Positions 32,565-42,527 are shown, counted from the stretch's first letter. The stretch is 64,000 nt of DNA from Stenomitos rutilans HA7619-LM2 (GCA_019358945.1 JAHHIE010000008.1:62001-126000), one strand, 5' to 3'. Numbers and translations are program-made. Notes: generated by a model from the letters alone, not told the origin.

Positions 32565-32806
32565 TATCGTGTTGTAGCACCCAAACATGATGTTCAGGTA
32601 CTCGAACATCATGTTGCAGTACATGGACATCACGTTTGGGTTCCTGGATCTCGTGTTCAAGTACATAAACATCGTATTCAAGTACCCAAACATCGTATTG
32701 AGGTTCTTGAATACGATGTTTGAGTTCCTAGATCTCGTGTTTAGGTTCCTAGATCTCGTGTTTAGGTTCCTAGATCTCGTGTTTGAGTTTTCAAACGTTG
32801 TCCTAA
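32565..32806. repeat. Degenerate 21-bp tandem repeat array
   Basis: About eleven units. The last three (from 32724, 32745 and 32766) are nearly identical, GTTCCTAGATCTCGTGTTTA plus one base; earlier units diverge (AAACATCGTATTCAAGTACC type). Because 21 is a multiple of three, both strands stay open, giving FLDLVFR on plus and NTRSRNL on minus as 7-residue repeats. Neither frame shows other protein features, so I treat it as non-coding until shown otherwise. Confidence 0.75.
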
Positions 32807-33070
32807 AATCCTCGTCTACCCATTGCTTCAGATGCAGTACACCCATTGCTGAGAACATGCTGCCAAGATCAGCATTCTGATAGACAAAGCTCCCCCTTCT
32901 GCCATCATTCTTTTCCCTTGAGCAGGACGGGTTTCATTTAGGCAGAGGAGAAGCCGTGAGTGACAGGGCTACAACCCTACAGCTTGGCTCGTGAATACCA
33001 TCAAATACTACATTTGGTGCAAAGTTTATTGGCTTAAGGGCGCACTTGTGAGCATGTATTGGAGGTGCTT

Positions 33071-33172
33071 ATGCCGATTTAAAGAATGACGGTTATAGAT
33101 CAATCGGTGGGTAGGGGCAAGGCAATGCCTTGCCCCTACAGGATGTGTCGCATTTTCAATTCAAATTGGTAT
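33071..33172 (-). repeat. 102-bp element family A, copy 3 (inverted)
   Basis: Reverse-complement copy of the element at 32270, with the same hairpin core. It starts ATGCCGATTTAAAG and ends CAAATTGGTAT. TATGCC occurs at both edges and might be a remnant of a target duplication. With copy 2 it brackets the 21-bp repeat array in inverted orientation. Confidence 0.8.
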
Positions 33173-33267
33173 TATGCCTGCTTAAAATCATTCTTTCTTA
33201 TTCTCCCAATGTAGCTTTCCAGATGCTGCACCGTTCCACCAAAATCACAAAGGTGGATGCATCCGCC

Positions 33268-34221
33268 TTAAACAGTGGCCAATTCCGCTGACTGTCGGCG
33301 GGGAATTTCATAAGTCCAGAAGTCGGAAGCCATTTCCGTTGAAGGGAAAATAGCCCGCGCTTCTGTCAACAAATCTTTTAGCTCAATCTCATTACCGGGC
33401 GCATACCGTGGGCTGAAATGCGTCATAATCAGCCGCTTTGCTTGCGCTGCCAGGGCAACCTGCGCCGCCATCGTTGAGGTGGAATGTAAGCGTTGGTAGG
33501 CCATCTCCGCGTCTTGATGAGCAAACGTGGCTTCATGAATCAGCACATCTGCATCCTGCGCCAAATCAACTGATGTATCGCAGTAAACGGTATCGGTGCA
33601 ATAGGCTAGCTTGCGTCCAATCTCGGTTGGGCCACACAGATCTGCCCCACGAATGCGCCGTCCATCAGGTAGCGTAATGACCTCACCACGCTTGAGCTTG
33701 CCATACAGAGGCCCCGGTGGAATACCTAACGATGCGGCACGTTTTACATCAAAATGACCTGGACGATCGCGCTCCGCAATGCGATACCCGTAAGCAGGCA
33801 CTCGATGTTTCAGCAAGCCGCAACTCACTGTAAACTCGCTGTCTTCATAAATCACACCGGGACGTACCGTATGCACTTTGATGGGGTACGAAAAATGCGT
33901 TTGCGAGTAGCGCCGACAGGCTTTGAGGTACTCATCCAAATCAGGCGGACCATAAATATCCACGCGCTGTACATTGCCTGCCAGCCCACAGCTTGCTAGT
34001 AACCCCATCAACCCAAAAATGTGATCACCATGCATGTGGGTGATAAAGATGCGGGTCAACTGACTGCTTTTGATCTCGCTGCGTAAAAGCTGATGCTGCG
34101 TGCCTTCACCGCAATCAAAGAGCCAGAATTCAGCCCGTTGCGGCAGGCGCAGCGCGACACCGGAGACATTGCGCGATCGCGTTGGCACGCCAGAACTGGT
34201 TCCCAGGAATGTAATTTGCAA
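33268..34221 (-). CDS. rnz: Ribonuclease Z (tRNA 3'-processing endonuclease)
   Basis: 317 residues if started at the TTG at 34221, giving MQITFLGTSSGVPTRSRN at the N-terminus as in other RNase Z. The frame is open upstream but reaches the family B element and has no better start. It cleaves the 3' trailer of pre-tRNAs and needs two zinc ions. Motifs: FDCGEGTQHQLL, the metal motif ITHMHGDHIFGL, LKHRVPAYGYR, YCTDTVYCDTS, IHEATFAH and LIMTHFSPRY with the final His. It is a standard bacterial short form and appears intact. The family B element lies about 70 bp upstream, between this gene and its likely promoter. Confidence 0.93.
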   Translation of the reverse strand: MQITFLGTSSGVPTRSRNVSGVALRLPQRAEFWLFDCGEGTQHQLLRSEIKSSQLTRIFITHMHGDHIFGLMGLLASCGLAGNVQRVDIYGPPDLDEYLKACRRYSQTHFSYPIKVHTVRPGVIYEDSEFTVSCGLLKHRVPAYGYRIAERDRPGHFDVKRAASLGIPPGPLYGKLKRGEVITLPDGRRIRGADLCGPTEIGRKLAYCTDTVYCDTSVDLAQDADVLIHEATFAHQDAEMAYQRLHSTSTMAAQVALAAQAKRLIMTHFSPRYAPGNEIELKDLLTEARAIFPSTEMASDFWTYEIPRRQSAELATV

Positions 34222-34289
34222 AACTAGCGATCCGTAGACGTTTCTTCCTGAACCTATACTGACACAGGCGAAGGAGATAAGAACTTGAC

Positions 34290-34398
34290 AGGACTTACGC
34301 AAATCCTCGCAAAACTGCCCCCCGACCCCCAACTTTTGGGAGCAAGCACTCAAAGTCCCCCAGAATTGGAGGACTTAGCGGGCAACTGCGTAAGTCCT
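34290..34398. mobile_element. 109-bp MITE-like element family B, copy 2
   Basis: Ends AGGACTTACGCA and TGCGTAAGTCCT, the same length as copy 1, with an inverted CCCCCAACTTTTGGGAG-type centre. CTTGA occurs one base outside each end, a 5-bp target duplication. It sits upstream of rnz and extends its frame by chance. Confidence 0.85.
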
Positions 34399-34687
34399 GC
34401 TTGATCAAGACAGTCCGCCAAGGATCTGATTTAATAATCGTTACAAACGATCAGAGACACAAGATGCACGGCCTCAAACGGGCATCATCTTTCTAACGCA
34501 ATATATCTGGCGTAGATAGGGAACATTTACAGCAAGATGCCTGACTTTATCTAAAGCAAATTGACTTATATTAAGCCTCGTTGATCAATGATCGCGTTGC
34601 GGTTAATTCCATCATTGTGTGCAATGGTGCGATCGCTCAATCACATGACTGCTTTAAGTGCTTAAACCTGTGAGGAGACTTCTAGAA

Positions 34688-35911
34688 ATGTCGTTGGAAC
34701 GCTTCCCCCGTTTGCTAACCTCTCAACTGAGAGCGCTAACGCACTTAACGGGACGTAGTGGGTGGTACGGGCTTTTAATCTGGATAGCGCTGTTTTCAGC
34801 GATGGAAAGTGTTGTTAGCCGTCCCGCGCAATCGTTAGAACTTCGCGTGGCGATCGAAGAAGGCGTAAGCCAGGTTGCAGTCGGCAGCTCTAGCAAAGCG
34901 ATCGTGCGTGACAGCAGCGGTCGTCCGCTAGGTGAAATTGCACCGATGAATGCCTTTATTGCACAGCCAAAGCAAGGCAGTGTCGGCCTCGATCGCTGGC
35001 AGTCAGGGCAACTCTGGGTAGAGCCAACAGACGGCGGCTATGTCTACATTGGCAATCGCTGGTATCGTGGACGTACCCTCGTTGCACTCAGCAAAAGCGG
35101 ATTGACAGCCATTAATTACGTAGACCTGGAGCAGTATCTTTACAGCGTCCTCGGCGGCGAAATGAATGGCAACTGGCCCCAGGAAGCACTCAAAGCACAG
35201 GCCGTTGCTGCTCGCTCCTATGCCCTCTACCACCGCGAGAAGGCTATAGCAGCGAATAGCATCTATGACGTGGTAGACACAACCGCTTCCCAAGTCTATA
35301 GAGGCATTCAAGATGAGTCGGTTGGTACCCAAACAGCGGTTAATGCGACAGCGAACCAGGTATTAGCCTACGGTAACCGTCCGATTGAAGCCGTCTTTCA
35401 CTCCTCAGCAGGCGGTTGTACCGAAAATTCTGAGGATGTCTGGTTAAACCCCGTCCCTTACCTAAAATCGGTACGTGAAGGCTTTACCGAAGTTTCGCCA
35501 GTAGCTCAGTGGGAAATTGACATTCCTCGTAGCGAGTTAAGCAAGCGCATCACCGGAGTGGGTAACATTGTTGCTTTTCAGCCTGTGAGTATTACGACCT
35601 GTGGACGCATTAAGTCAATGCAAGTGGTTGGTGATCGCGGTCGAAAAACCATTACAGGTGAAGTCCTTCAAAGTGCGCTAAACCTCAGAAGTACGCTCTT
35701 CAACATCGTTCCTCAGACTGGCTTGGAAGCAAGCAAAGCTAAGGCGCAAGCTTCTCCCGCCATGTTTCAGGTAATGGGGCGTGGGTTTGGGCATGGGCTA
35801 GGCTTAAGCCAGTGGGGTGCTTACAATCTGGCGCTAGGTGGTAATAACTATCAGCAAATTTTGCAGCTTTACTACCAAAACACAACACTAAGTAAAATAC
35901 CGAAGCAGTAG
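34688..35911 (+). CDS. SpoIID/LytB-domain protein
   Basis: 407 residues from the ATG at 34688, preceded by GAGGAG. An N-terminal hydrophobic segment (WYGLLIWIALFSAMESVV, residues 28-48) is a signal peptide or anchor, so the protein acts outside the cytoplasm. Residues 55-140 are beta-rich. Residues 150-400 are the SpoIID domain: NYVDLEQYLYSVLGGEMNGN, EALKAQAVAARSYAL, FHSSAGGCTENSEDVW and GRGFGHGLGLSQWGA. SpoIID proteins are lytic transglycosylases acting on denuded peptidoglycan in spore formers. In cyanobacteria they probably act in wall remodelling or septal processing. The catalytic Glu is likely the one in LGGEMNG. Confidence 0.88.
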   Translation: MSLERFPRLLTSQLRALTHLTGRSGWYGLLIWIALFSAMESVVSRPAQSLELRVAIEEGVSQVAVGSSSKAIVRDSSGRPLGEIAPMNAFIAQPKQGSVGLDRWQSGQLWVEPTDGGYVYIGNRWYRGRTLVALSKSGLTAINYVDLEQYLYSVLGGEMNGNWPQEALKAQAVAARSYALYHREKAIAANSIYDVVDTTASQVYRGIQDESVGTQTAVNATANQVLAYGNRPIEAVFHSSAGGCTENSEDVWLNPVPYLKSVREGFTEVSPVAQWEIDIPRSELSKRITGVGNIVAFQPVSITTCGRIKSMQVVGDRGRKTITGEVLQSALNLRSTLFNIVPQTGLEASKAKAQASPAMFQVMGRGFGHGLGLSQWGAYNLALGGNNYQQILQLYYQNTTLSKIPKQ

Positions 35912-36063
35912 GCAGATTAGCGCTGGTTTGAAGTGGTAGTCTCTAGCATGAGAACTCTACGAGTTTGAAGCTTTCACAGGTTGCACCATTCATCTTAGGA
36001 AAATCTCACCAGAGCTTAATCAGCTTTGGGTGATGAGTCCTACTTCTCCTTGCCCCTCGTTCT

Positions 36064-36360
36064 TTGACTCAAGGTTTGCGGACTGTGGATGCTGAAAAAC
36101 GCCCGGATTTAGAGTTGATTGTGCAGCAGATTGGCGAGGCCGTTCTTGCAACCATGTCAACCGTCGATCGCCTGTCGGAGCGGATGGACACCTTAACCCA
36201 TCAGGTACAACAGCAGGGGTACCAGGTGTTTGCCCTCAGTGATGCGATTCAAACGCTGACAGAAACGCAGCATGAGTCGCTCAAACGGCTCGATCGGCTC
36301 ACAGATGTCCTTGATCACCTCGTCAAAGCAGTTGATCCCACTGAAACGCCGCCATCATAG
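36064..36360 (+). CDS. Small coiled-coil protein, unknown function
   Basis: About 98 residues. No ATG is available; a TTG at 36064 or a GTG at 36085 would serve. The sequence is helical and charged (ELIVQQIGEAVLATMSTVDR, LTHQVQQQGYQVFALSDAI, HESLKRLDRLTDVLDHLVKA), a likely coiled coil. No family recognised. It ends four bases before the stop of the convergent minus-strand membrane-protein gene. The absence of ATG lowers confidence, but the regular heptad pattern and lack of stops support coding. Confidence 0.5.
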   Translation: MTQGLRTVDAEKRPDLELIVQQIGEAVLATMSTVDRLSERMDTLTHQVQQQGYQVFALSDAIQTLTETQHESLKRLDRLTDVLDHLVKAVDPTETPPS

Positions 36361-36363
36361 AAT

Positions 36364-36795
36364 TTACCAACGGCGGTACGATCGCCAGTAGGGTCGCCCT
36401 TTCCAAAAAACTCCTACAGAAATGAGCACCAGTTCCGTCATGGTAAATCCCGGCGCACCAAATAATAGCCACTGTTCTAGCGCCAGCACCAGCGCCACGC
36501 ACAACACCAGCGCCCACAAGCTACCGATGCTGATGCTGAAGCGATCAACGCGCTCTAAAACATAAACAGCAAAGGCTCCTAGCGCCACCGGAATGCCAAG
36601 TCTCAGCACCAGCGATACCAGTGGTGACGAGAGCAGTCCCACCAGGCTCTCCAGAATTGGCGATTGGTCACGATTGCGAACTGCAAGCTGTAGCAAGCCA
36701 TCGATCGGCAACATCAGCAACAGAACGGCAAAGAACGCCGCTTGGAACAGCGATCGCCACGGCAATAGCTTTAAGCGGTCAAGGGGCTTTCTCAT
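36364..36795 (-). CDS. Small integral membrane protein, unknown function
   Basis: 143 residues with four hydrophobic segments: SLFQAAFFAVLLLMLPIDG, LVSLVLRLGIPVALGAFAVY, SLWALVLCVALVLALEQWLL and the weaker MTELVLISVGVFW. The N-terminus is basic (MRKPLDRLKLLPWR), so it probably faces the cytoplasm. No catalytic or transporter motif is seen and I do not recognise the family. It is on the same strand as rsgA downstream, with a 140-bp gap on the other side of which rsgA ends, so there is no operon evidence. Confidence 0.7.
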   Translation of the reverse strand: MRKPLDRLKLLPWRSLFQAAFFAVLLLMLPIDGLLQLAVRNRDQSPILESLVGLLSSPLVSLVLRLGIPVALGAFAVYVLERVDRFSISIGSLWALVLCVALVLALEQWLLFGAPGFTMTELVLISVGVFWKGRPYWRSYRRW

Positions 36796-36934
36796 AAAAA
36801 CTGAAACCCTTTAAATCTGTGCAGACGTAGTGTGATTCTAGCCTTAGTCCAGCACAAGGATGAGAATCACCTACCAACCCACACCTTTCCGAACTCCTAC
36901 CTTTTATCCTTCGTCCCCCATCCCTCATCCCTCT

Positions 36935-38113
36935 TTAGTCCCCATCCAGCGACGCATCCTTCAGGTCGTACCGCATATTCTGAAGCGTTTGCTGCTGCAC
37001 GCGGCGAGATGGACGGCGATATTTCTTCGTTTCTAGCTTCGGTTCATACTGCTCTTGACCGTCCCGATTGCTTTTACGCTTCAGAGTTGCCTCACTATCA
37101 CCGAGTTTGTTTAGGGCTTCTTGGCGAGCGATCGCTTCGTCTAGAAAGCTCAAATAATGTTCGTACCGTTCCCAATCGCCGCGCACAACGCAATTCGGTT
37201 CATCTCGATGCAGGCAATCGCTGAACTGACAGTTTGCGAGCGCTAAGCGCGATCGTGCTTCAGGGAAATAAGTTGCCAGTGCTTCAGGAGTGCAGTCTAA
37301 GTCTGGTTGGTTGAACCCGGGTGTATCTGCCAGCAAGCCACCTGTGGGTAGCTCAAACAACTCAACATGACGGGTCGTATGCCGTCCGCGTCCCAGTTTG
37401 CCCGAAACAGCCGCTACTCGCAAATCAGAGTGTGGTACCAGCCAATTAATTAAGCTGGACTTGCCTACCCCAGATGGCCCAGACACGATCGTCACCCGAT
37501 CGCCCAGTTGGGCTTCGACCGCAGCCAGTCCGATCGCCTGCTGTACACTCATCAAAATGGGCGCATAGCCCCATTGCTGCAAACGAGCACACCAATACTC
37601 GCGCTCATCCGTCGTCGCAAGGTCGCTTTTATTCAAACACAGGCAGACCTTAAGCTGCGTGGTCTCTGCTTTGACCAGAAAGTGGCTGAGTTGATACGGA
37701 TCGAGCATGGGGTCAACCAGCGCAAAGACTAGCAAAAGTTGGTCTGCGTTTGCGACAGGTGGACGATCGAGTGACGATCGCCTGGGTAACACCTGCGCAA
37801 TTGCACCCCGTCCACCCTCCCAGTCTGGCTCTTCAACTTCTACCTGATCGCCCACCATCACCCGCTGCCCAATTTTTTTCAGACGCGATCGACGGGTACA
37901 CAGCAACATCAGCGGCAAGGTCGGTTGCGTCCTTTCCCCCTCTCTCCCAGCTTTCGACTCTCGACTCCCGATTCCCACGCCTTCAAGCTTCACATGATAA
38001 TAATTCGCCTGCACTGCCAAAACAGTTCCCAACAGCGGCTTGGGCAAGCTTTCCCCTGTATGACCAGCAGGAGCGACACTCTGAATTCGTGGAGCATTCA
38101 AGTCAGCATTCAT
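36935..38113 (-). CDS. rsgA: Small ribosomal subunit biogenesis GTPase RsgA
   Basis: 392 residues. RsgA is a circularly permuted GTPase that tests late 30S assembly. Order: OB-fold domain (30-125), then permuted G motifs: G4 (CLNKSDLA), G1 (SGPSGVGKSSL), G2 region (GRGRHTTRHVEL) and G3 (DTPGFNQP). The C-terminal zinc site follows, LANCQFSDCLHRDEPNC (Cys, Cys, His, Cys). A basic tail of about 55 residues follows. The OB fold carries an extra loop (GIGSRESKAGREGER, about residues 47-62) encoded by heptamer-like repeat DNA at 37930-37985. It follows the tusA-like gene by 43 bp and probably belongs to the grpE-dnaK-dnaJ transcript. Confidence 0.94.
   Translation of the reverse strand: MNADLNAPRIQSVAPAGHTGESLPKPLLGTVLAVQANYYHVKLEGVGIGSRESKAGREGERTQPTLPLMLLCTRRSRLKKIGQRVMVGDQVEVEEPDWEGGRGAIAQVLPRRSSLDRPPVANADQLLLVFALVDPMLDPYQLSHFLVKAETTQLKVCLCLNKSDLATTDEREYWCARLQQWGYAPILMSVQQAIGLAAVEAQLGDRVTIVSGPSGVGKSSLINWLVPHSDLRVAAVSGKLGRGRHTTRHVELFELPTGGLLADTPGFNQPDLDCTPEALATYFPEARSRLALANCQFSDCLHRDEPNCVVRGDWERYEHYLSFLDEAIARQEALNKLGDSEATLKRKSNRDGQEQYEPKLETKKYRRPSRRVQQQTLQNMRYDLKDASLDGD
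37930..37985. repeat. Heptamer-like repeat tract inside rsgA
   Basis: On the plus strand the tract reads TCCCCCTCTCTCCCAGC, then TCGACTCTCGACTCCCGATT, similar to the intergenic tracts around 36900. It is in frame and adds a loop to the OB fold of RsgA that other RsgA proteins lack, judging from the family pattern. Confidence 0.55.
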
Positions 38114-38156
38114 AGGTCATCGCTCACCGCTCGATGTCCATTGCATGCGATCGCGC

Positions 38157-38426
38157 TCAAGCGTCTTCACGGTTTGCTGGCCGTCGAATTTTAAGCGCAA
38201 AATAACTGGAACGGTCTTCAATATGCTCGATCGCGTAGCCTTCCATTCTCAAACTATCAGGCACTTGTTCGATCGGTTCGCCAGGGTCAAGCCACACTTC
38301 CAAAAGCGATCCCGGAGGCATTTGATCAAGCTTTAGCTTCGTGCGCACAAAGTTGATCGGGCAGGGAGTGCCACGTAAATCCAGTTGAGCATCTGGGGCA
38401 AGAGAAGACGGTTCGGTTGCATTCAT
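38157..38426 (-). CDS. TusA-family sulfur-carrier-like protein
   Basis: 89 residues. The family core is [21 protein letters not shown] with the conserved Cys-Pro. The second half ([20 protein letters not shown]) forms the beta-alpha-beta fold. TusA relays sulfur from cysteine desulfurase for tRNA thiolation and molybdenum-cofactor synthesis. Cyanobacterial homologues next to dnaJ exist and their role is less clear. It overlaps the end of dnaJ by four bases (ATGA), so translation is coupled. Confidence 0.88.
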   Translation of the reverse strand: MNATEPSSLAPDAQLDLRGTPCPINFVRTKLKLDQMPPGSLLEVWLDPGEPIEQVPDSLRMEGYAIEHIEDRSSYFALKIRRPANREDA

Positions 38427-39556
38427 GTGCCAAACACCTTGCCGAAGAACCCTTCAATGCCACTTTTACCAATGCGATCGCCCCGCAACTTCGCCAGTTT
38501 CTCCAGCAGTTCCCGTTCTTCAATGGAGATTTTGGTGGGAATGTCGATCGAAATCGTAATCAGATGATCCCCACGACTGACCGGATTACCCAGTTTCGGC
38601 ACGCCCTTTCCTTCCAGCGTCAGCACCTTACCCGACTGGGTTCCCGGTGGAATCAGGAGTTCTTGAGGCTCATTATCAACGGTGTTGACTTCAACGCGAG
38701 AACCTAAAATTGCCTGCACATAGCTAATTTTGAGTTCCGAAAGAATATTAATGCCTTCGCGCTGAAATTCTGGGTCTTCATTGACGAACAGATAGACATA
38801 CAAATCGCCAGGAGGGCCACTGCGCTGTCCTGCATCACCTTCATTAGAAACGCGCAAGCGGGTACCATTATCGACTCCAGCGGGAACATTAATCTTGAGC
38901 TTTTTCGTCTCTTGGCGCTGACCGTTACCATTGCAGACTTCGCACTTCTCCTCAACGACCTGTCCAGTACCAGCACAGGTAGGGCAAACAGAAACTTGCG
39001 TGAAGCTGCCAAACGGTGTCCGGGTAGCTCGTCGTACTTGGCCTGCCCCACTACAGGTAGAACAGGTGCGTGGACGGGTGCCTGGTTTTGCGCCTGAGCC
39101 ACTACAGGTTGTGCAGGTTTCAAGGTGATTGATGCGGATTTCACGCTCACCACCAAAAATCGCTTCACGGAAGTCTAGCTTCAGATCAAGCCGCAAATCG
39201 TCGCCACGCATTGGCCCACTACGCCGTCGTCCCGCTTGACCAGGCGCGCCACCCGAAAACCCGCTGAAGAAACTTTCAAAGATATCCGCGAACCCACCCA
39301 TGTCGCCAAAGTCTTGAAAGCCTCCGCCAGCAGCAGAGCCAACACCAGCCTCACCGAATTGATTGTAGCGGGCGCGAGTTTCTGGCTCTGAAAGCACTTC
39401 GTAAGCACGATTGATTTCTTTGAAGCGCTCTTCGGCTCCATCTTCTTTGTTGACATCAGGGTGATACCGACGAGCTAAACGTCGGTATGCTTGCTTAATT
39501 TCGTCCTTGTCGGCATCGCGCGAAATGCCGAGAATTTCGTAATAGTCACGAGCCAT
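38423..39556 (-). CDS. dnaJ: Chaperone protein DnaJ
   Basis: 377 residues, full type I DnaJ. The J domain (1-70) contains HPD in [11 protein letters not shown] Gly/Phe-rich segment follows (75-115). The zinc domain has four CxxCxGxG-type repeats: [24 protein letters not shown] and CEVCNGNG. C-terminal substrate-binding domains complete it. It stimulates DnaK ATP hydrolysis and delivers unfolded clients. It lies 124 bp after dnaK and overlaps the tusA-like gene, so the order grpE-dnaK-dnaJ-tusA-rsgA on the minus strand is probably one transcription unit or two. No CIRCE element is seen upstream of grpE. Confidence 0.97.
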   Translation of the reverse strand: MARDYYEILGISRDADKDEIKQAYRRLARRYHPDVNKEDGAEERFKEINRAYEVLSEPETRARYNQFGEAGVGSAAGGGFQDFGDMGGFADIFESFFSGFSGGAPGQAGRRRSGPMRGDDLRLDLKLDFREAIFGGEREIRINHLETCTTCSGSGAKPGTRPRTCSTCSGAGQVRRATRTPFGSFTQVSVCPTCAGTGQVVEEKCEVCNGNGQRQETKKLKINVPAGVDNGTRLRVSNEGDAGQRSGPPGDLYVYLFVNEDPEFQREGINILSELKISYVQAILGSRVEVNTVDNEPQELLIPPGTQSGKVLTLEGKGVPKLGNPVSRGDHLITISIDIPTKISIEERELLEKLAKLRGDRIGKSGIEGFFGKVFGT

Positions 39557-39680
39557 AGAATACTGCTGTGAGGGTAAAGGTTTTTTAGAGCTGGGGGCTT
39601 GAGTTCTGGGTCTGAAAGATTGGCTTTGGACAATGACCCTCTACCATTCACCGATACTGACCACTCCTCCTATACCTTAA

Positions 39681-41612
39681 CTAATCTACAGCTTCATAAT
39701 CGGCTGTAACAGTAGCGTCGTTCTCAAAGCTGTAGTCTTCGGGATCAAATGACCCATTCGATGGGCTAAACTGGGTCGTTGCTTCGTCGTCTGGCACTTC
39801 GTTGGCGCGCTGATAGACTGATGCCCCGATCGCTAGCAAGGTCTCTTGTAGTGTATCCAGGTGTTGTTTGAACGTTTCGGGCGCGATCGTCGGATCGGCC
39901 GCCGCCGCTTTCAATTCTGTCACCTTCTCTAATGCCTGCGCTTTGAGATCATCCCGAATGAAGTCACCATTGTCGCGCAGCAGAGTTTCGTAGCTGTAGA
40001 ACAAGCTATCTGCCTGATTTTTGAGCACCACCAGCTTCTTCCGGCGCTCATCCTCTTCTGCAAAGACCTCGGCATCCAAACGTATCCGCTCAATTTCGCT
40101 AGTGCTTAAGCCGCCAGTGTTGGTTGTAGAAACACTTTGCTCACGTCCCGTTCCCTTATCCCTCGCAGAGACTTTAAGAATACCGTTTGCGTCGATATCG
40201 AATGACACTTCGATTTGGGGCACACCGCGAGGGGCGGGAGGAATTCCGTTGAGTTGAAATTTACCCAGGCTTTTGTTGTCCTTTGCCATTGCCCGCTCAC
40301 CTTGCAGAGCGTGAATTTCAACCGACGTTTGCCCATCTGTTGCAGTAGAAAAGACTTGAGTCTTGCTGGTTGGAATGGTGGTGTTACGCTCGATGATTTT
40401 GGTAAAGACTTCGCCCAACGTTTCGATCCCCAGCGAAAGGGGTGTCACGTCCAGCAGCAGCAAGTCTTTGACTTCGCCACCGAGTACACCACCCTGAATA
40501 GCAGCACCCAGAGCCACAGCTTCATCAGGATTCACGGATCGATCAGGAGCCTTGTTGTTGAAGTATTTACGAATGGCATCCTGCACCGCTGGAATGCGTG
40601 TAGAGCCGCCGACCAATAGAATGCGATCGATATCATTAATCGTTAAATCGGCATCCTTCAGCGCTTGCTCAGTGGGCTTAATCGTACCTTCAACCAAATG
40701 GCTCACTAACTCTTCAAAGGTAGAGCGGTTCAGCTCCATTTCCAAATGCTTTGGCCCCGTTTCATCCGCCGTAATAAACGGTAGATTAATCGAGGTGGTC
40801 AATGTTCCAGAGAGTTCGATCTTTGCCTTTTCAGCCGCCTCACGCAAGCGTTGCAGCGCCATTTTGTCGATCGACAGGTCAATCCCTTCCTGATCTTTGA
40901 AGCTCGTAATCATCCAGCGCACGATGCAGTCATCAAAGTCATCGCCACCCAGATGGTTGTTGCCAGACGTTGCTTTTACTTCAAAGACGCCATCGCCCAT
41001 CTGCAAGATCGAGACATCAAACGTACCACCGCCCAAGTCAAACACTAGAATGCATTGATCTTGGTCTTGCTTCTCCATGCCGTAAGCAAGCGCAGCAGCC
41101 GTTGGCTCGTTAATGATGCGCAGCACTTCAAGCCCTGCGATCGTGCCAGCATCCTTAGTTGCCTGACGCTGAGCATCGCTGAAGTAGGCAGGTACGGTGA
41201 TAACCGCTTGCTGCACAGGTTCGCCTAAATAGTTTTCAGCGTCTTGCTTGAGCTTTTGCAGCACCATCGCCGACACTTCCTGGGGCGTATAGTTACGCCC
41301 GCGAATCTGCACATCGACGGTATCATCCTTACCCTTGACACAGGTGTAGGGAACTCGCGATCGTTCCATTTCGGTATCTTCCCAACGGCGACCAATGAAG
41401 CGCTTGATGCTAAAGACTGTATTTTCGGCGTTGGTGACTGCTTGCCGCTTGGCAAGCTGACCAACCAAACGGTCACCCACTTTGCCAAAACCTACCATGC
41501 TTGGCGTTGTTCGTCCGCCCTCTGAATTAGAGATGACAATCGGTTGACCGCCCTCTAGGACGGCAACGCAGCTATTTGTCGTGCCGAGGTCAATACCAAT
41601 GACTTTTCCCAT
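39681..41612 (-). CDS. dnaK: Molecular chaperone DnaK (Hsp70)
   Basis: 643 residues. ATPase domain signatures: [18 protein letters not shown] at the N-terminus, [14 protein letters not shown] and [14 protein letters not shown]. Then comes the linker and substrate-binding domain ([13 protein letters not shown]) and a helical lid. The end is an acidic, somewhat divergent tail ([13 protein letters not shown]) rather than the usual EEVD-like bacterial EVxxxD; cyanobacteria carry several DnaK paralogues, and this one sits in the grpE-dnaK-dnaJ order, suggesting the main stress-type copy. A 162-bp gap separates it from grpE. Confidence 0.97.
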   Translation of the reverse strand: MGKVIGIDLGTTNSCVAVLEGGQPIVISNSEGGRTTPSMVGFGKVGDRLVGQLAKRQAVTNAENTVFSIKRFIGRRWEDTEMERSRVPYTCVKGKDDTVDVQIRGRNYTPQEVSAMVLQKLKQDAENYLGEPVQQAVITVPAYFSDAQRQATKDAGTIAGLEVLRIINEPTAAALAYGMEKQDQDQCILVFDLGGGTFDVSILQMGDGVFEVKATSGNNHLGGDDFDDCIVRWMITSFKDQEGIDLSIDKMALQRLREAAEKAKIELSGTLTTSINLPFITADETGPKHLEMELNRSTFEELVSHLVEGTIKPTEQALKDADLTINDIDRILLVGGSTRIPAVQDAIRKYFNNKAPDRSVNPDEAVALGAAIQGGVLGGEVKDLLLLDVTPLSLGIETLGEVFTKIIERNTTIPTSKTQVFSTATDGQTSVEIHALQGERAMAKDNKSLGKFQLNGIPPAPRGVPQIEVSFDIDANGILKVSARDKGTGREQSVSTTNTGGLSTSEIERIRLDAEVFAEEDERRKKLVVLKNQADSLFYSYETLLRDNGDFIRDDLKAQALEKVTELKAAAADPTIAPETFKQHLDTLQETLLAIGASVYQRANEVPDDEATTQFSPSNGSFDPEDYSFENDATVTADYEAVD

Positions 41613-41774
41613 AGCGAGTGGCGGTAAAAATACGTGATGTGAACTTGATGCTTAGAAGCCGATGCATGCAATGGCGCAAGAAAGCATTGCCACCGTTGCC
41701 ACCATTACATCGGTTGTTGATTCTGACTCCAAGCATGCCCAAATTAAATTTGGAATTAAACGTATCTGGCAAAA

Positions 41775-42527
41775 TTAATTTTCTGCACCGCCCTGATCGG
41801 TTTCCTCCGAGGTTATCACGGGCTCTGGGGCAGCAGCAACTTTTACTAACGCATGGCGTAGCACACGTTCGCCAAGCATATAGCCCCGCACCAACTCTTC
41901 CATGACCGTGCCTTCAGGCTGCTCATCGGTGGGTTGTCGCATCACCGCTTCATGCAGGCTTGGATCAAACTCTTTGCCCTCCGATCGCATGGGTGCAACC
42001 CCAATACGCTTTAAGCAATCAACCAGTTGCTTGTAAACGCTTTGATAACTTTTGTGAATGGTTGTTTCTTGCTCGGTTTGTGGTTTGATCTGCGATCGTG
42101 CCCGTTCAAAGTTATCGACTACAGGTAGGATTTCATTAATGGTTGAACATTTCACCTGTAGTTCTAAATCTTCACGTTCGCGCTGAGTGCGTTTACGGTA
42201 ATTATCAAAGTCTGCGGCAATTCGCACACATTGACTGGTGCGTTCCTCTAGCTGCGACTTCAGCAATTTAATTTCATTGTCCTTCTCGCCCAACACGGTT
42301 GAACTGTCAGAGGTTGAGGTTTGGTCAACAACATCTGCCTGAACTGTTTCCAAGGAAGGAGTGGATGGGTCATCATTAATCGGGGTGGTGGCTAACGTCG
42401 GGTCGATCGCCGCGTCTCCTGTGGCTGTATCCTGTAATGATGTGGCATCGGTTGCACCTACAGCGCTCTCCGAGGAGTCAGACGCTGAACCTTGTACATT
42501 CTCATACTGATTTACTTCGTCAATCAT
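41775..42527 (-). CDS. grpE: Nucleotide exchange factor GrpE
   Basis: 250 residues, longer than the E. coli type because of an 85-residue acidic Thr/Ser-rich N-terminal extension, common in cyanobacteria. The conserved part begins with a coiled coil ([40 protein letters not shown]) and ends with the beta domain ([37 protein letters not shown]). GrpE dimers release ADP from DnaK and act as thermosensors. First gene of the chaperone cluster; its promoter lies in the 640-bp gap before pilB. Confidence 0.96.
   Translation of the reverse strand: MIDEVNQYENVQGSASDSSESAVGATDATSLQDTATGDAAIDPTLATTPINDDPSTPSLETVQADVVDQTSTSDSSTVLGEKDNEIKLLKSQLEERTSQCVRIAADFDNYRKRTQREREDLELQVKCSTINEILPVVDNFERARSQIKPQTEQETTIHKSYQSVYKQLVDCLKRIGVAPMRSEGKEFDPSLHEAVMRQPTDEQPEGTVMEELVRGYMLGERVLRHALVKVAAAPEPVITSEETDQGGAEN

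Noticed and set aside
32520-32858. 112-codon minus-strand and 97-codon plus-strand frames across the 21-bp array
   Set aside because: Openness follows from the 21-bp period. Neither has a convincing ribosome binding site or a non-repeat domain, so I list the repeat rather than a gene.
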